The notes: generated by a model not told the origin, from the letters alone. 64,000 nucleotides of DNA from Arcobacter cloacae (GCF_013201935.1 NZ_CP053833.1:1612001-1676000); one strand, 5' to 3'. Shown: positions 36,106 through 45,825, counted from the first letter of the stretch. A program made the numbers and translations.

Positions 36106-36753
36106 TTATTTATAAATTTCTGCTTCTACTAAATCAAATAAATCTTTTTGTGATAAAGTAGTTAATCTCTTACCATTTACAAATATAGTAGGAGTACCTC
36201 TAACACCCAATTCTTGAGCATCATTTCTATCTGTATTTATAATTTCATCAATTTTTGGATTTTTAAAATCCTCTTTTAATTTATTCATATCCAATCCATC
36301 AATTTGTGCTAAAAAATCCCATAATAATTCTGGTTTTTCATTATCATGTTGAGCCCACAAAGGTTGTTTTTCAAAAATTACACTTAATACTTCTTCGTAT
36401 TTATTCTGTTCTCTTGAAGCCTCAAGAAGTTTTATAGCAAATTTTGAATTTTTATGATTTGGAATATATTTTATAACAAGTTGAATATCTTCATGATGCT
36501 CTTTATATAACTTTCTTAATATTGGATGGAATAAAGCACAAGATTCACATTCAGGATCTACAAATTCAACAACAGAGATATTTTTTTTATTTTCACCAAA
36601 TTTAATAGAATAATCTCTTGTTAATAAATCACTTTTACTTAAAACCTCTTTTTCATCTTTTACAGCTTCATTTCCTTTATAAAAAAAAGCTAAACCTACG
36701 AATACCATAATTAGTACAACTAATGAACCTAAAACTAAACTTTTGTTTTGCAT
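36106..36753 (-). CDS. DsbA-like thiol-disulfide oxidoreductase, membrane-anchored
   Basis: The 215-residue protein has an uncleaved-looking N-terminal anchor (about 6-25) and a DsbA/DsbG-like thioredoxin fold. The active site is C69-E-S-C72 in VDPECESCALFHP, and the cis-proline loop reads GVRGTPTIFVNG. The CESC dipeptide differs from E. coli DsbA (CPHC). It probably oxidises or isomerises exported proteins, with the DsbB-like protein encoded one base upstream as its electron acceptor. Confidence 0.9.
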   Translation of the reverse strand: MQNKSLVLGSLVVLIMVFVGLAFFYKGNEAVKDEKEVLSKSDLLTRDYSIKFGENKKNISVVEFVDPECESCALFHPILRKLYKEHHEDIQLVIKYIPNHKNSKFAIKLLEASREQNKYEEVLSVIFEKQPLWAQHDNEKPELLWDFLAQIDGLDMNKLKEDFKNPKIDEIINTDRNDAQELGVRGTPTIFVNGKRLTTLSQKDLFDLVEAEIYK

Positions 36754-37191
36754 CTACCTTTTCCTTTTTGACATAATTAATAAAATAAGAATGATAGTAT
36801 AAGCAAAAAAAGATAACAAAGGGATAGTAATAAACCCTAACCAATTTAAATAATCAACAGAACAAGGTATTCCTTGTACACAAGGTGACAAATTTTCAGG
36901 AATTACTTTTAGTATTAATAAATTATGATAAATAGAAAATGCTAATCCAATAATAACCAAAGGAAAAGAGTATTTATATATCTTATCATCAGGATATAAA
37001 AGATTTACTAAAAATATAAAAACCAAAGGGTACATAAATATTCTTTGATACCAACACAAAGAACAAGGAACAAAATTCATAATTTCTGAAAAAAACAGGC
37101 TTCCTAAAGTAGCAATTAAAGATACTAAAAAAGCCAAAAAAATAAAGGTCAAACTCAAAGAGTCTGACCTAGAAGAAGAATTTAAAGACAT
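36754..37191 (-). CDS. dsbB: DsbB-family disulfide bond formation protein
   Basis: The 145-residue inner-membrane protein has four hydrophobic segments. The first pair of redox cysteines is C43 and C46 in PCSLCWYQR; the second is C104 and C110 in PCVQGIPCS. This is the full DsbB/BdbC pattern, passing electrons from DsbA to quinone. The motif CSLCWYQRI is highly characteristic. It directly precedes the DsbA-like gene. Confidence 0.92.
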   Translation of the reverse strand: MSLNSSSRSDSLSLTFIFLAFLVSLIATLGSLFFSEIMNFVPCSLCWYQRIFMYPLVFIFLVNLLYPDDKIYKYSFPLVIIGLAFSIYHNLLILKVIPENLSPCVQGIPCSVDYLNWLGFITIPLLSFFAYTIILILLIMSKRKR

Positions 37192-37196
37192 AAAAA

Positions 37197-37481
37197 TTAA
37201 GCTCCTCCACCAACTTCAGCATTTAATTCCCCATGAAGTGTATTTCTTGGGATTGAATCACATAAAGCAATAGATTCATTTAAAGCTTTTAAAAACTCTT
37301 CAATATTTTCATAAGGAATCTCTACTTCAGAAGCTTTTGTTTTTCCTCCTGAATAAATAGCAATACTTACAACTGGACTACTATACTCGCCATAAGGCTT
37401 TTCTACATGTTCAATTCTAACCGTATCAGATGTTGAATGAGCTAATTTAAATGTTTTAACTTCAATATGTTTAGCTGGCAT
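37197..37481 (-). CDS. conserved hypothetical protein, 94 residues
   Basis: The small soluble protein is beta-rich in its first half (HIEVKTFKLAHSTSD, SPVVSIAIYSGG) and helical after PYENIEEFLKAL, ending in a glycine-rich tail. No signal peptide or catalytic motif is seen and I cannot name the family. A good ribosome binding site (AAAAAAGGAG) precedes the ATG. Its stop is 5 nt from the dsbB start, so it heads the redox operon. Confidence 0.7.
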   Translation of the reverse strand: MPAKHIEVKTFKLAHSTSDTVRIEHVEKPYGEYSSPVVSIAIYSGGKTKASEVEIPYENIEEFLKALNESIALCDSIPRNTLHGELNAEVGGGA

Positions 37482-37548
37482 AATAAACTCCTTTTTTTAG
37501 ATAATTTTATTGTAACAAAAAAAAGTAGCATAAACAAAACATTTTTAC

Positions 37549-38478
37549 CTATTTTATTGAAGTTGCAGTCAAAAATAGATAATTTTTTCCAGTTAAAGTT
37601 ACTCTATACTTTTTTTGTTGTAGATATTTCTTACAAAAATAGACATCTTTATATAAAATAGATTGCTCACTATATGAATAATTTGGTGCTTTTGCTCCAT
37701 AAATAACCTCACCATTTATCCATCTGCAATTTGGAAAACCTAAAATTATAGAGCCTTTATCTTCTAAGTGATTTTGAATTAATTCCATAAATAAAAGTTT
37801 AAAATTTAACCCTGAACTTTGTAAAGTACCAATAGAAATAATTAAATCTGCTTTTTTTAGTTTTAATTCTTTTAAATTATTTATATCATGAACAAAAAAT
37901 TGAAAGTTCTTTTGAGGGAATCTATTTTTTGCATATTCTATTGCACTTGCTGAGTAATCAATTCCCGTAAAATTAATAGTATTGAAACACTCCTCATTTA
38001 CTAAATTCTTTATAACTTCAAATTCATCTGCTTTATTTATTCCTAAATTTAAAACCTCTTTTTTCTCTTCAATTTTTACATTTTTCAAAGCATTTATATA
38101 ACTATTTAAAAATGAAGCATCTTCATTTTTATTTATTCTAAAAAATGTTGAATTCTCTCCGTATTTTTCATTTTTATCATTATTTATATCATTATGAAAA
38201 GAGTCTAATTTATCCAATTTATCAAACTTTATAATCATAGTTTTTTTATTTATACTTTCTACATTTAATCTACAAAAAAATAACTCAGCCAAATCTGTCC
38301 AAGTTTTGAAATTTCTATAGATATATTCTTGATTTTCTAAGATATATTTTTCTCCTAAATATATATTTTCTTCAATGTCTGGATTTAACACCTCAAGTAA
38401 AATCTGATTTTTTATTTGTAATTCTTCTTTTAAATAAAAAATAATTTCAAACATTGATTCATAACTAAATTTTTTCAT
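37549..38478 (-). CDS. class I SAM-dependent methyltransferase
   Basis: In the 309-residue protein, residues about 140-240 form a Rossmann methyltransferase core. The SAM-binding strand reads VLNLGINKADEF, where the usual GxGxG is weak. The acidic ribose-binding motif is GIDYSASAIEYAK, and the post-II strand is DLIISIGTLQSSG. The N-terminal 130 residues are unassigned. The substrate is unknown. It is a single gene, divergent from the glucan synthase. Confidence 0.8.
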   Translation of the reverse strand: MKKFSYESMFEIIFYLKEELQIKNQILLEVLNPDIEENIYLGEKYILENQEYIYRNFKTWTDLAELFFCRLNVESINKKTMIIKFDKLDKLDSFHNDINNDKNEKYGENSTFFRINKNEDASFLNSYINALKNVKIEEKKEVLNLGINKADEFEVIKNLVNEECFNTINFTGIDYSASAIEYAKNRFPQKNFQFFVHDINNLKELKLKKADLIISIGTLQSSGLNFKLLFMELIQNHLEDKGSIILGFPNCRWINGEVIYGAKAPNYSYSEQSILYKDVYFCKKYLQQKKYRVTLTGKNYLFLTATSIK

Positions 38479-38583
38479 TTATTCTCTTTCTTTTTTTATT
38501 ATTTTATAATTTTAAATTTAATTGATTAAAATCAACTAAAAGATGGTAAAATATCGCCTTATTTATCACAAAAGGAAACTGCA

Positions 38584-41112
38584 TTGAGATATATTATCTT
38601 GGGACTTATAATGGCTGGATTATTCCAAGTATTTTTTTGGATTACAAAAGATAATCGAGTATCATTAGTTGAAACTCTATCAGAAAAAATAGAATCTTTG
38701 TCTTATTCACCATATAAAGGTTACAATAAACAAGTTCTATCACCAAGAGAGATAGAGGATGATGTAAATATGTTATCACATATTACTAATAAAGTAAGAA
38801 CTTACTCAACAATGGATGCAAAAGTAATTTTAGAAGAGGCTTCTAAAATCAATCTGCCTGTTGATTTAGGTCTATGGATAAGTGGAGATCATAAAGAGAA
38901 TCATTTAGAAATAGAAAGAGCTATTAAATTACTTGAAAAATATCCTAATAATATTGCAAATGTAATAGTAGGAAATGAGGTTCTTTTAAGAGCAGATATA
39001 AATGAAGTTGAATTATTTGCTTACATTGACTTTATGAGAGAGTTCACAGACAAACCAATAACAAGTGCTGAAACATGGGATGTTTGGGAAAGAGTTCCTC
39101 AACTTGCTAATCATGTGGATTTTTTAACTATTCATATTCTACCTTATTGGGAGAAAGTTCCAATTGAACAATTTAACTCTTTTGTTATTGAAAAATATAA
39201 TACAGTAAAAAAGATTCATCCAGATAAGAAGATAACTATTGGGGAAACTGGTTGGCCAAGTCATGGATACAATAATAATAGTGCTGTTCCTAGCTTGAAA
39301 AATCAAGCTACTGCTATTAGAAGTTTCATCAACTTAGCTCAAGAAAATGATTGGTCTTACAATATAATCGAAGCTTTTGATCAACAATGGAAAGGTTATG
39401 ATGAAGGAAATGTAGGTCAATATTGGGGAATTTTCACATCAGATAGAACTTTAAAATTTTATTTAAGTGGTGATATTGAAATCAATGAAAATTGGCTTTA
39501 TCAAATGATTGCTGCTATTATAATTGGAGCTTTGATTACTTTATATGGTCTTAAAAATCAAAGATTAAATATAAGTCACGCTTTTGCTTATGCTATTGCT
39601 GCTCAAGGTATGGCATTTGGTATAGTTATGGCTGTAATTTATCCATTTACAAACTATATGAATTTTGGTATGTGGGTTATGTGGGGAATGGGAACATTTT
39701 TAATGATTCCTTTAATTATTATTACCCTTGCAAAAGCAAATGAGTTATTTAGAAATTCTATTGGAATTGCTCCTCAAAGATTAGTTCCTCTTGATTTAAA
39801 ATCAGATAATATCCCTTTTGTTTCTATTCATGTTCCAGCTTACAAAGAACAACCTCATGTATTAGAAGAGACGTTAAGAGCATTAAGTAGACTTAAATAT
39901 CCAAATTATGAAGTTTTAGTAATTATTAATAACACTCCTGAAGAGTTTTACTGGAAACCAATTGAAAAGTTATGTGAAGAGTTAGGCGATAAATTTGTAT
40001 TTATGAATATTACCTGTACTGGATTTAAAGCAGGTGCTTTAAACGCAGCGTTAGAGCAAACAAATAAAGAAGCAGAAATAATTGCTGTAATTGATGCTGA
40101 TTATGTTGTTGAATCATCTTGGCTAGTAGATTTAGTTCCTTTATTTGATGATCCTAAAGTTGCAATCGTTCAAGCACCACAAGATCATAGAGATGGAAAT
40201 GAATCTATTATAAAAGCAGCTATGAATGCTGAATATGCTGGATTCTTTGATATTGGTATGATTGATAGAAATGAAGAGAATGCTATCGTTGTTCACGGAA
40301 CTATGGTTATGGTAAGACTTAGTTCTATGATGGAAGTTGGTGGTTGGGGAACTGATACTATTGTTGAAGATAGTGAATTAGGTTTAAGACTATTTGAAGC
40401 AGGATACATCGCTCACTATACAAATAGAAGATATGGTTATGGATTACTTCCTGATACTGTTGAAGCCTTTAAAACTCAAAGACATAGATGGGCTTATGGA
40501 GCTATTCAGATTCTTAAAAAACACTGGAAAGAGTTTAAACCTTCAGCAAACAAACTTACACCTAGACAAAAAAATAAGTTTGTTGCAGGATGGTTTTTCT
40601 GGTTAAGTGATGCAATGGGTCCTGTTATGGCGGTTATGAATATTATTTGGGTTCCTGTTATTATTTTTGTTGGAGTTACAATTCCTACAATTCCATTAAC
40701 AATTCCTATTATTACAGCATTTTTAGTAAATATTTTACACACATTTATTTTATATAGAATGAAAGTAAAAGCTACTTTAAAAGACACTCTTTTAAGTTCA
40801 ATCGCTTCTATGAGTTTACAACTTATTATTTTTAAAGCTGTATTTGATGGATTTGTAAAAGATGGTTTACCATTTAAAAGAACTCAAAAAGGTGGGAAAG
40901 CTAAAAAAACAAATGATAACCCAATCAAACATGAAACTATACTTGCTGTGTTATTGTTGACATCTTTCTTTGCTTTAATTTTTACAAATCATTCAGGAAT
41001 TGTAGAGATTTACGTTTTTGCAGCAACTATATTTATTCAAAGTATTCCTTATATCTCAGCTATTATTATGAGAAGATTGGAACTTTATTCTATTAAAAAT
41101 CAGAAGTCTTAA
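38584..41112 (+). CDS. GH17-GT2 fusion, beta-1,3-glucan synthase/remodelling enzyme (NdvB-like)
   Basis: The 842-residue protein has an N-terminal membrane anchor. A GH17 domain (about 45-300) follows, with both catalytic glutamates: acid/base in VGNEVLLR near 139 and nucleophile in IGETGWPSHG near 221. Three membrane segments (about 307-390) come next, then a GT2 processive glycosyltransferase (about 410-640) with VIDADYV, VEDSELG and QRHRWAYG (the QxxRW motif). C-terminal membrane segments close it. The architecture matches NdvB proteins that make cyclic beta-1,3-glucans. The start is TTG at 38584, with AAAGGAAA upstream. It is monocistronic. Confidence 0.9.
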   Translation: MRYIILGLIMAGLFQVFFWITKDNRVSLVETLSEKIESLSYSPYKGYNKQVLSPREIEDDVNMLSHITNKVRTYSTMDAKVILEEASKINLPVDLGLWISGDHKENHLEIERAIKLLEKYPNNIANVIVGNEVLLRADINEVELFAYIDFMREFTDKPITSAETWDVWERVPQLANHVDFLTIHILPYWEKVPIEQFNSFVIEKYNTVKKIHPDKKITIGETGWPSHGYNNNSAVPSLKNQATAIRSFINLAQENDWSYNIIEAFDQQWKGYDEGNVGQYWGIFTSDRTLKFYLSGDIEINENWLYQMIAAIIIGALITLYGLKNQRLNISHAFAYAIAAQGMAFGIVMAVIYPFTNYMNFGMWVMWGMGTFLMIPLIIITLAKANELFRNSIGIAPQRLVPLDLKSDNIPFVSIHVPAYKEQPHVLEETLRALSRLKYPNYEVLVIINNTPEEFYWKPIEKLCEELGDKFVFMNITCTGFKAGALNAALEQTNKEAEIIAVIDADYVVESSWLVDLVPLFDDPKVAIVQAPQDHRDGNESIIKAAMNAEYAGFFDIGMIDRNEENAIVVHGTMVMVRLSSMMEVGGWGTDTIVEDSELGLRLFEAGYIAHYTNRRYGYGLLPDTVEAFKTQRHRWAYGAIQILKKHWKEFKPSANKLTPRQKNKFVAGWFFWLSDAMGPVMAVMNIIWVPVIIFVGVTIPTIPLTIPIITAFLVNILHTFILYRMKVKATLKDTLLSSIASMSLQLIIFKAVFDGFVKDGLPFKRTQKGGKAKKTNDNPIKHETILAVLLLTSFFALIFTNHSGIVEIYVFAATIFIQSIPYISAIIMRRLELYSIKNQKS

Positions 41113-41126
41113 AACTTCTGATTTTT
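41095..41126. terminator. bidirectional terminator between the glucan synthase and BCCT genes
   Basis: A 13-bp perfect stem (AAAAATCAGAAGT / ACTTCTGATTTTT) with loop CTTAAA is bounded by A and T runs that serve both converging genes. It overlaps the last codons of the plus-strand gene. Confidence 0.85.
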
Positions 41127-41129
41127 AAA

Positions 41130-43130
41130 CTAATCTATTGGTACTACTGGATTTAGACTAGAAGTATTATTTAAAAAATGTCTATGCTTTTCAAACTGAT
41201 CAATTATATCAGTTGTTATCACATCTTCATCATATCCATAAATATCATAAGCCTTATTTCCATCTTGTAAAAAAACTTCGGCTCTTGCATATTTTTTTTG
41301 CATTTTAGTAGGATTTACTGATTCAGGATAAGCATAACTTGGTGTATCATAATTTTTTGCTCTAACTTCATAAATAAAATCAAAATCATCAGAATGCTCA
41401 ACTCTTATAATAGAGATTGCATTTAACTTATCATTTGAAACTTCTACATTCCATGAATATTTAGAAAGTTCATCTTTTACTAAATTCATTGCATTTATAA
41501 CATCTTCATTTATAAATCTTTTTGTCTCATCAACTTTTGGAAATTCAATAATTCTGCTTAATCTTGCTTGCCATGTTCCACTTATTTTTCCATGACGACC
41601 TGCATTCATATGATGTTGCAAACTCTCATTTCTAATACTTTCTAAACTTAAAGCCTTATACATTCCCCAACAAGCAATTAACATAACGAAAACAAAAGGT
41701 AAAGCCATGATTATTGAAGCTGATTGTAAGGCTTGAAGTCCTCCTGCTAGTAATAGTGCAATGGCAACTATTCCTTGACTTACAGCCCAAAATATTCTTT
41801 GCCAAACTGGATTATTTACTCTTCCTCCTGAAGCTATTGTATCTACAACTAAAGAACCTGAATCAGATGATGTTACAAAAAATGTAACAACTAAAACAAT
41901 TGCAATAACTGATACAAAACTTGAAAAAGGGAAATGTTGTAAAAATTTAAAAAGTGCTGTTGAAACATCAGCTGAAACAGCAGTTGATAAAAGAGTAAAA
42001 CCTTCATTCATAATAGAATATAAAGCACTATTTCCAAATACAGTCATCCAAATAAAAGTAAATCCAACTGGTACAAATAAAACTCCAATAACAAACTCTC
42101 TAATTGTTCGTCCCCTTGAAACTCTTGCTATAAACATTCCAACAAAAGGAGCCCAAGCTATCCACCAAGCCCAATAAAATAGAGTCCAAGAACTCATCCA
42201 AGAAGAAGTTGTATCATAAGAGTATTGATTAAAAGTCATAAATACAATATTTGATAAATATGAACCAATATTTTGTATTAAAGTATTTAGTAAAAAAAAT
42301 GTAGGTCCAGCTAAAAATATAAATAAAAGTAAAAAACCTGCTAAATAAAGATTTAATTCAGATAATCTTTTAATACCTCCATCTAAACCTAAAACAACTG
42401 AAATTGTTGCAATTGCCGTAATTAATGCAATTAAAATAATTTGAGTTGAAATTCCAACAGGTATTTCAAAAAGATAGTTTAATCCTGAGTTTATTTGTAA
42501 TACTCCAAATCCCAAAGAAGTAGCAACTCCAAAAACCGTTCCTAAAACAGCAATTGTGTCAACACTATGCCCTATTTTTCCATAAATTTTATATCCAATT
42601 AAAGGATATAAAGCTGACCTTATAGATAAAGGTAATCCATGTCTAAAAGAGAAATATGCTAAAACTAAGCCCACTATTGCATAAATAGCCCATGCATGTA
42701 ATCCCCAGTGAAAAAATAAAATATTCATTGCCATTTTTGCAGAATCAATACTTTGAGCTGTTTCAACAGGAGGAGAAACATAGTGCATAACAGGTTCTGC
42801 TACACTCCAAAACATAAGCCCTATTCCCATTCCAGCTGAAAAAAGCATAGCAAACCATGAAAGATTACTATAAGTAGGTTTTGACTGGTCTGGTCCTAAT
42901 CTAAATTTTCCAAAGGGAGAAACAGCTAAAAAAAGTGCAAATAAAGTAAAAATACCTACACCTAACATATAAAGCCAACCAAATTTATCTGCCACAAAAT
43001 TTCTAACATTTGTAAAAACTTCATTTGCAAGTTGAGGGGACAAAATAGCAAAACTCACTAATGTTATTATAAAAATAACAGAAGGAATAAATACTGGTTT
43101 TAAGATTGTTGTTTTAAAATTATTTTTCAT
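41130..43130 (-). CDS. BCCT-family betaine/choline/carnitine transporter
   Basis: The 666-residue protein has about twelve membrane segments. The BCCT signatures are plain: GMGIGLMFWSVAEPV and the substrate-site stretch FYWAWWIAWAPFVGMF, followed by SRGRTIREF. A long cytoplasmic C-terminal domain (about 520-666) is longer than in BetP and resembles BetT-type tails, which regulate response to osmotic stress. The ATG at 43130 has AAAAGGAAAAA upstream; a start five codons earlier overlaps the MFS gene more. Likely sodium- or proton-driven uptake of compatible solutes. Confidence 0.93.
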   Translation of the reverse strand: MKNNFKTTILKPVFIPSVIFIITLVSFAILSPQLANEVFTNVRNFVADKFGWLYMLGVGIFTLFALFLAVSPFGKFRLGPDQSKPTYSNLSWFAMLFSAGMGIGLMFWSVAEPVMHYVSPPVETAQSIDSAKMAMNILFFHWGLHAWAIYAIVGLVLAYFSFRHGLPLSIRSALYPLIGYKIYGKIGHSVDTIAVLGTVFGVATSLGFGVLQINSGLNYLFEIPVGISTQIILIALITAIATISVVLGLDGGIKRLSELNLYLAGFLLLFIFLAGPTFFLLNTLIQNIGSYLSNIVFMTFNQYSYDTTSSWMSSWTLFYWAWWIAWAPFVGMFIARVSRGRTIREFVIGVLFVPVGFTFIWMTVFGNSALYSIMNEGFTLLSTAVSADVSTALFKFLQHFPFSSFVSVIAIVLVVTFFVTSSDSGSLVVDTIASGGRVNNPVWQRIFWAVSQGIVAIALLLAGGLQALQSASIIMALPFVFVMLIACWGMYKALSLESIRNESLQHHMNAGRHGKISGTWQARLSRIIEFPKVDETKRFINEDVINAMNLVKDELSKYSWNVEVSNDKLNAISIIRVEHSDDFDFIYEVRAKNYDTPSYAYPESVNPTKMQKKYARAEVFLQDGNKAYDIYGYDEDVITTDIIDQFEKHRHFLNNTSSLNPVVPID

Positions 43131-44394
43131 TTTTTTCCTTTTCATTTTCTAAATCTTGTCTTGGGTCTAACTCCACAACTACACTTCCTGAAGCTACTGG
43201 AATATTTACAAATATACTCATATCATCATCTGCCACTCGTTTTTTTGATAAAGAGTAAAAACCTAAAAATAGTCCTAAAATAGCAAATACTAAAAAAATA
43301 AATTCCAAATAATAAAAAAGTCCGATACCTAAAATAATAGGAGCAATAAATGAACCTAATCCATAAGCAAAAAGTAATGCTCTACTTATTTCAACAATAT
43401 CTTTATTTTCATCAACCACATCATTTGCCCTTGCAAGAGATAAAGGATAAATACTAAAAATAGAAAAACCAAGAAAAATTCCTAAAAAATAGATATAGTT
43501 ATCCAATAAATGTGAAAATAAAAAAAGTAAAGATATAAAAAAGATATAAAAACCACTATAAGCTATAATTTTTCTTCTTCCATATTTATCAGACAATATT
43601 CCAATTGGCCATTGTGAAATTAATCCTCCAATTATTGAACAAGCCATAAAAAGAGATACTGTTTCAATCGATGAATATTTTTGCATTAAATAAATAGGTA
43701 CCATTGTAAAAAACCCACCAACAAAAAATCCGCCAATAAAACTTCCAGTAAGTGCTAATGGAACTACGTTATAAAGTTTTGGAAAACTATATTTTTCAAA
43801 AGGTTTTAAAATTGGTTCTTTTATTTTTGTCATAGAGATAAAAAGCACTGAAAATAGAATTAAAACTGAACCTAATATAAAAATTATATAAGTTGTATCA
43901 CCTTTGATATTTAAAAAAACCTGTCCAAGTGCTGTAGCTAGATAAAAAATAATTGTATAAATCGCAAGTATTTTTCCTCTATGTTTTTGACTACTTTTTT
44001 CATTTAACCAACTTTCGATGATTATTAAAAGTGCATAAAAAGCAAAACCAGAGACAAAACGTAAAAATGCCCATAGGTATTCATTAAAAAAGAGAGCTTG
44101 AGTTAAAAAAGAGATAACCATCAAAGAAGCAAAAGTTGCAAAACTTCTGATATGTCCGACGGAGGATATTATTTTTTGACTAAATATTGAGGAGCCAATG
44201 GCGCCTAAAAAAAATGAAGCATTTATCAAACCAATAATTGCGTCATTTAAACCTAATTCTTTTAGATAAACTCCTACAAAAGTAAGTATCATCCCATATC
44301 CAATAGCCAAAAAAGCTATCGCAAAAAACAAAGATGAAACTGGACTTAATGAAAATTTATCTATATACGAGTTTGTGTTTATATTTTCATTCAT
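43120..44394 (-). CDS. MFS transporter (YcaD-like)
   Basis: The 424-residue protein has twelve predicted membrane segments and an MFS motif in the central loop (GGLISQWPIGILSDKYGRRK). The stretch GGFFVGGFFTMVPIYLMQ resembles YcaD-type permeases. The substrate is unknown. The 3' end overlaps the start of the BCCT gene by 11 nt, so the two transporters are probably co-expressed. The C-terminal 30 residues are hydrophilic and glutamate/lysine-rich. Confidence 0.87.
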   Translation of the reverse strand: MNENINTNSYIDKFSLSPVSSLFFAIAFLAIGYGMILTFVGVYLKELGLNDAIIGLINASFFLGAIGSSIFSQKIISSVGHIRSFATFASLMVISFLTQALFFNEYLWAFLRFVSGFAFYALLIIIESWLNEKSSQKHRGKILAIYTIIFYLATALGQVFLNIKGDTTYIIFILGSVLILFSVLFISMTKIKEPILKPFEKYSFPKLYNVVPLALTGSFIGGFFVGGFFTMVPIYLMQKYSSIETVSLFMACSIIGGLISQWPIGILSDKYGRRKIIAYSGFYIFFISLLFLFSHLLDNYIYFLGIFLGFSIFSIYPLSLARANDVVDENKDIVEISRALLFAYGLGSFIAPIILGIGLFYYLEFIFLVFAILGLFLGFYSLSKKRVADDDMSIFVNIPVASGSVVVELDPRQDLENEKEKNEK

Positions 44395-44453
44395 CTTTTC
44401 AAAGTAACATATCTATTCTTAATTTTATCTTTAAATTAAAAAAGGTAACCACT

Positions 44454-45086
44454 TTAAAATGATTTTAAATTTGGAAAACTTTTTCTTAAATTTTCCATAA
44501 ATTCTTCACTTGGATCTTGTTTTACGGTTCTGTAACTACTATCTTTTTCCAAGAATAAATGATGAGTTTCAAAATTTTTATATTCATAATGACCAATTAA
44601 ATATTCTATAGTCTTGTATTTGTTTTTTAAATACTCTACAAGTTTTATATTCGCTTGTAATTGTTCATTTGTTAAAGATTTTTTATTTCCACCAATATTT
44701 TCTATTCCAATGCTCGAAAGATTTAGACCTATTACGTGTCTTGCCATAAAGGTTTCAGGCATTATAGAGTAAATAGTTCCATCAAAATCCACTAAAAAGT
44801 GTGCTGAAACATTTAGATTTCCTGCTTTTAATATATAACTTCTATCTATTGATAAGGTTTCTGGATTTAACTTATCAAAAGAGTCTTTTAAATCATCTAT
44901 TCCTGTGTGATGAATCACTATTATTTTAGGAATAATCTCAATATTTTCAACTTCTAAATCGTAAGATTTTTTTATATATTGTTTTGTCAATTCAACTCTA
45001 TTTTCACTGAACATTATAGGCATTTGCTTGATTTGTATAGCATTTAAAGTTATCAAAAAACTTGTTATTAATAGTATTATTTTCAT
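44454..45086 (-). CDS. N-acetylmuramoyl-L-alanine amidase (amidase_2 fold), exported
   Basis: The 210-residue protein has a signal peptide (about 1-16). The zinc-amidase core includes VIHHTGIDD (first histidine), SAHFLVDFDGTIYSI and GIENIGG. It ends with the GHYEY...THHLF segment and KQDPSEEF, which supplies the last histidine/lysine-aspartate residues of AmpD-like enzymes. It should cleave the amide between muramic acid and L-alanine in the periplasm. A monocistronic unit divergent from a small acidic gene. Confidence 0.85.
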   Translation of the reverse strand: MKIILLITSFLITLNAIQIKQMPIMFSENRVELTKQYIKKSYDLEVENIEIIPKIIVIHHTGIDDLKDSFDKLNPETLSIDRSYILKAGNLNVSAHFLVDFDGTIYSIMPETFMARHVIGLNLSSIGIENIGGNKKSLTNEQLQANIKLVEYLKNKYKTIEYLIGHYEYKNFETHHLFLEKDSSYRTVKQDPSEEFMENLRKSFPNLKSF

Positions 45087-45136
45087 AAAGCGGATTGTAT
45101 CAAAAAAATCATTTGTAAATTAAATAAAGAAGATAA

Positions 45137-45142
45137 TATAAT
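45137..45142 (+). promoter_or_regulatory. -10 box for the 96-residue acidic gene
   Basis: TATAAT 24-29 nt before the ATG at 45166, with AAAAGGAAAAAA as ribosome binding site between them. Confidence 0.45.
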
Positions 45143-45165
45143 CTAAAACCAATAAAAGGAAAAAA

Positions 45166-45456
45166 ATGGAAAATATTAAAGATAAATTAAAAGATTTAAT
45201 TGAAAATGTTATGATGCCAGAAGTTGAAGATTACTTGGAAGATTTATATAAACTTTTAGAAACAGATTCTCAAACTTTAGATGATAAAGAAGCTATGGAA
45301 GAGATGGAATCTTTTTTAGTTGAACTTCAAAATGTTTTAGCTGTTATTGAAGAAGACAAAACTCCTGATGAAGAGTATCAAAGAATTTATGATTATATTA
45401 TGCAAAACATCCAAGAACACGAAAATGAACATGAAAATATTGTTCATAATGATTAA
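45166..45456 (+). CDS. small acidic protein, unknown
   Basis: The 96-residue protein is strongly acidic and helical (for example DLIENVMMPEVEDYLEDL), with no signal peptide or membrane segment. I do not recognise the family. It has its own promoter and a good ribosome binding site, so it is likely real. It lies 33 nt ahead of the DUF6172-like gene, which has a separate -10 box. Confidence 0.7.
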   Translation: MENIKDKLKDLIENVMMPEVEDYLEDLYKLLETDSQTLDDKEAMEEMESFLVELQNVLAVIEEDKTPDEEYQRIYDYIMQNIQEHENEHENIVHND

Positions 45457-45465
45457 TTAATCTGA

Positions 45466-45471
45466 TATAAT
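45466..45471 (+). promoter_or_regulatory. -10 box for the DUF6172-like gene
   Basis: GATATAATTGC sits 19-24 nt before the ATG, leaving a leader of only about 12 nt that contains AAAGGAT. Confidence 0.4.
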
Positions 45472-45489
45472 TGCACCAAAGGATTTAAT

Positions 45490-45825
45490 ATGAAAAAAAC
45501 GTTCCAACTAAATGTATCAAATAAAAACAGAGAAAGACAAGTTGACTCTATAAAAAATGAAGTAAGAAAATATATCAAAAGAGAAAAAAGTAAAAGACCT
45601 CCTGAAGGTTTTAATTTTTGGGCATTTGATTGTAAATTTGGAAAAACAGCCGATGAAGCTAGTGAAATAAAATTTGTTGATGTGACAAAATTTATTGATT
45701 TTGCAGCAAGTGAAAATTATGATAGTTTTTATTTAGAACTTATTGCAAGAGCTGATATTAAAAAAGTAAAAGAAAAAAATAACTCTAATGAAGAGCAAAA
45801 TGACGAAGAGATAGAAGAAAACTAA
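45490..45825 (+). CDS. DUF6172-like conserved protein
   Basis: The 111-residue protein starts MKKTFQLNV and continues IKNEVRKYIKREKSKRPPEG, then FWAFDCKFG. This pattern (basic helix, PEG, FWDFDCKFG) matches my memory of DUF6172, a small bacterial family without known function. The C-terminal 20 residues are acidic. No neighbours suggest a role. Confidence 0.75.
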   Translation: MKKTFQLNVSNKNRERQVDSIKNEVRKYIKREKSKRPPEGFNFWAFDCKFGKTADEASEIKFVDVTKFIDFAASENYDSFYLELIARADIKKVKEKNNSNEEQNDEEIEEN

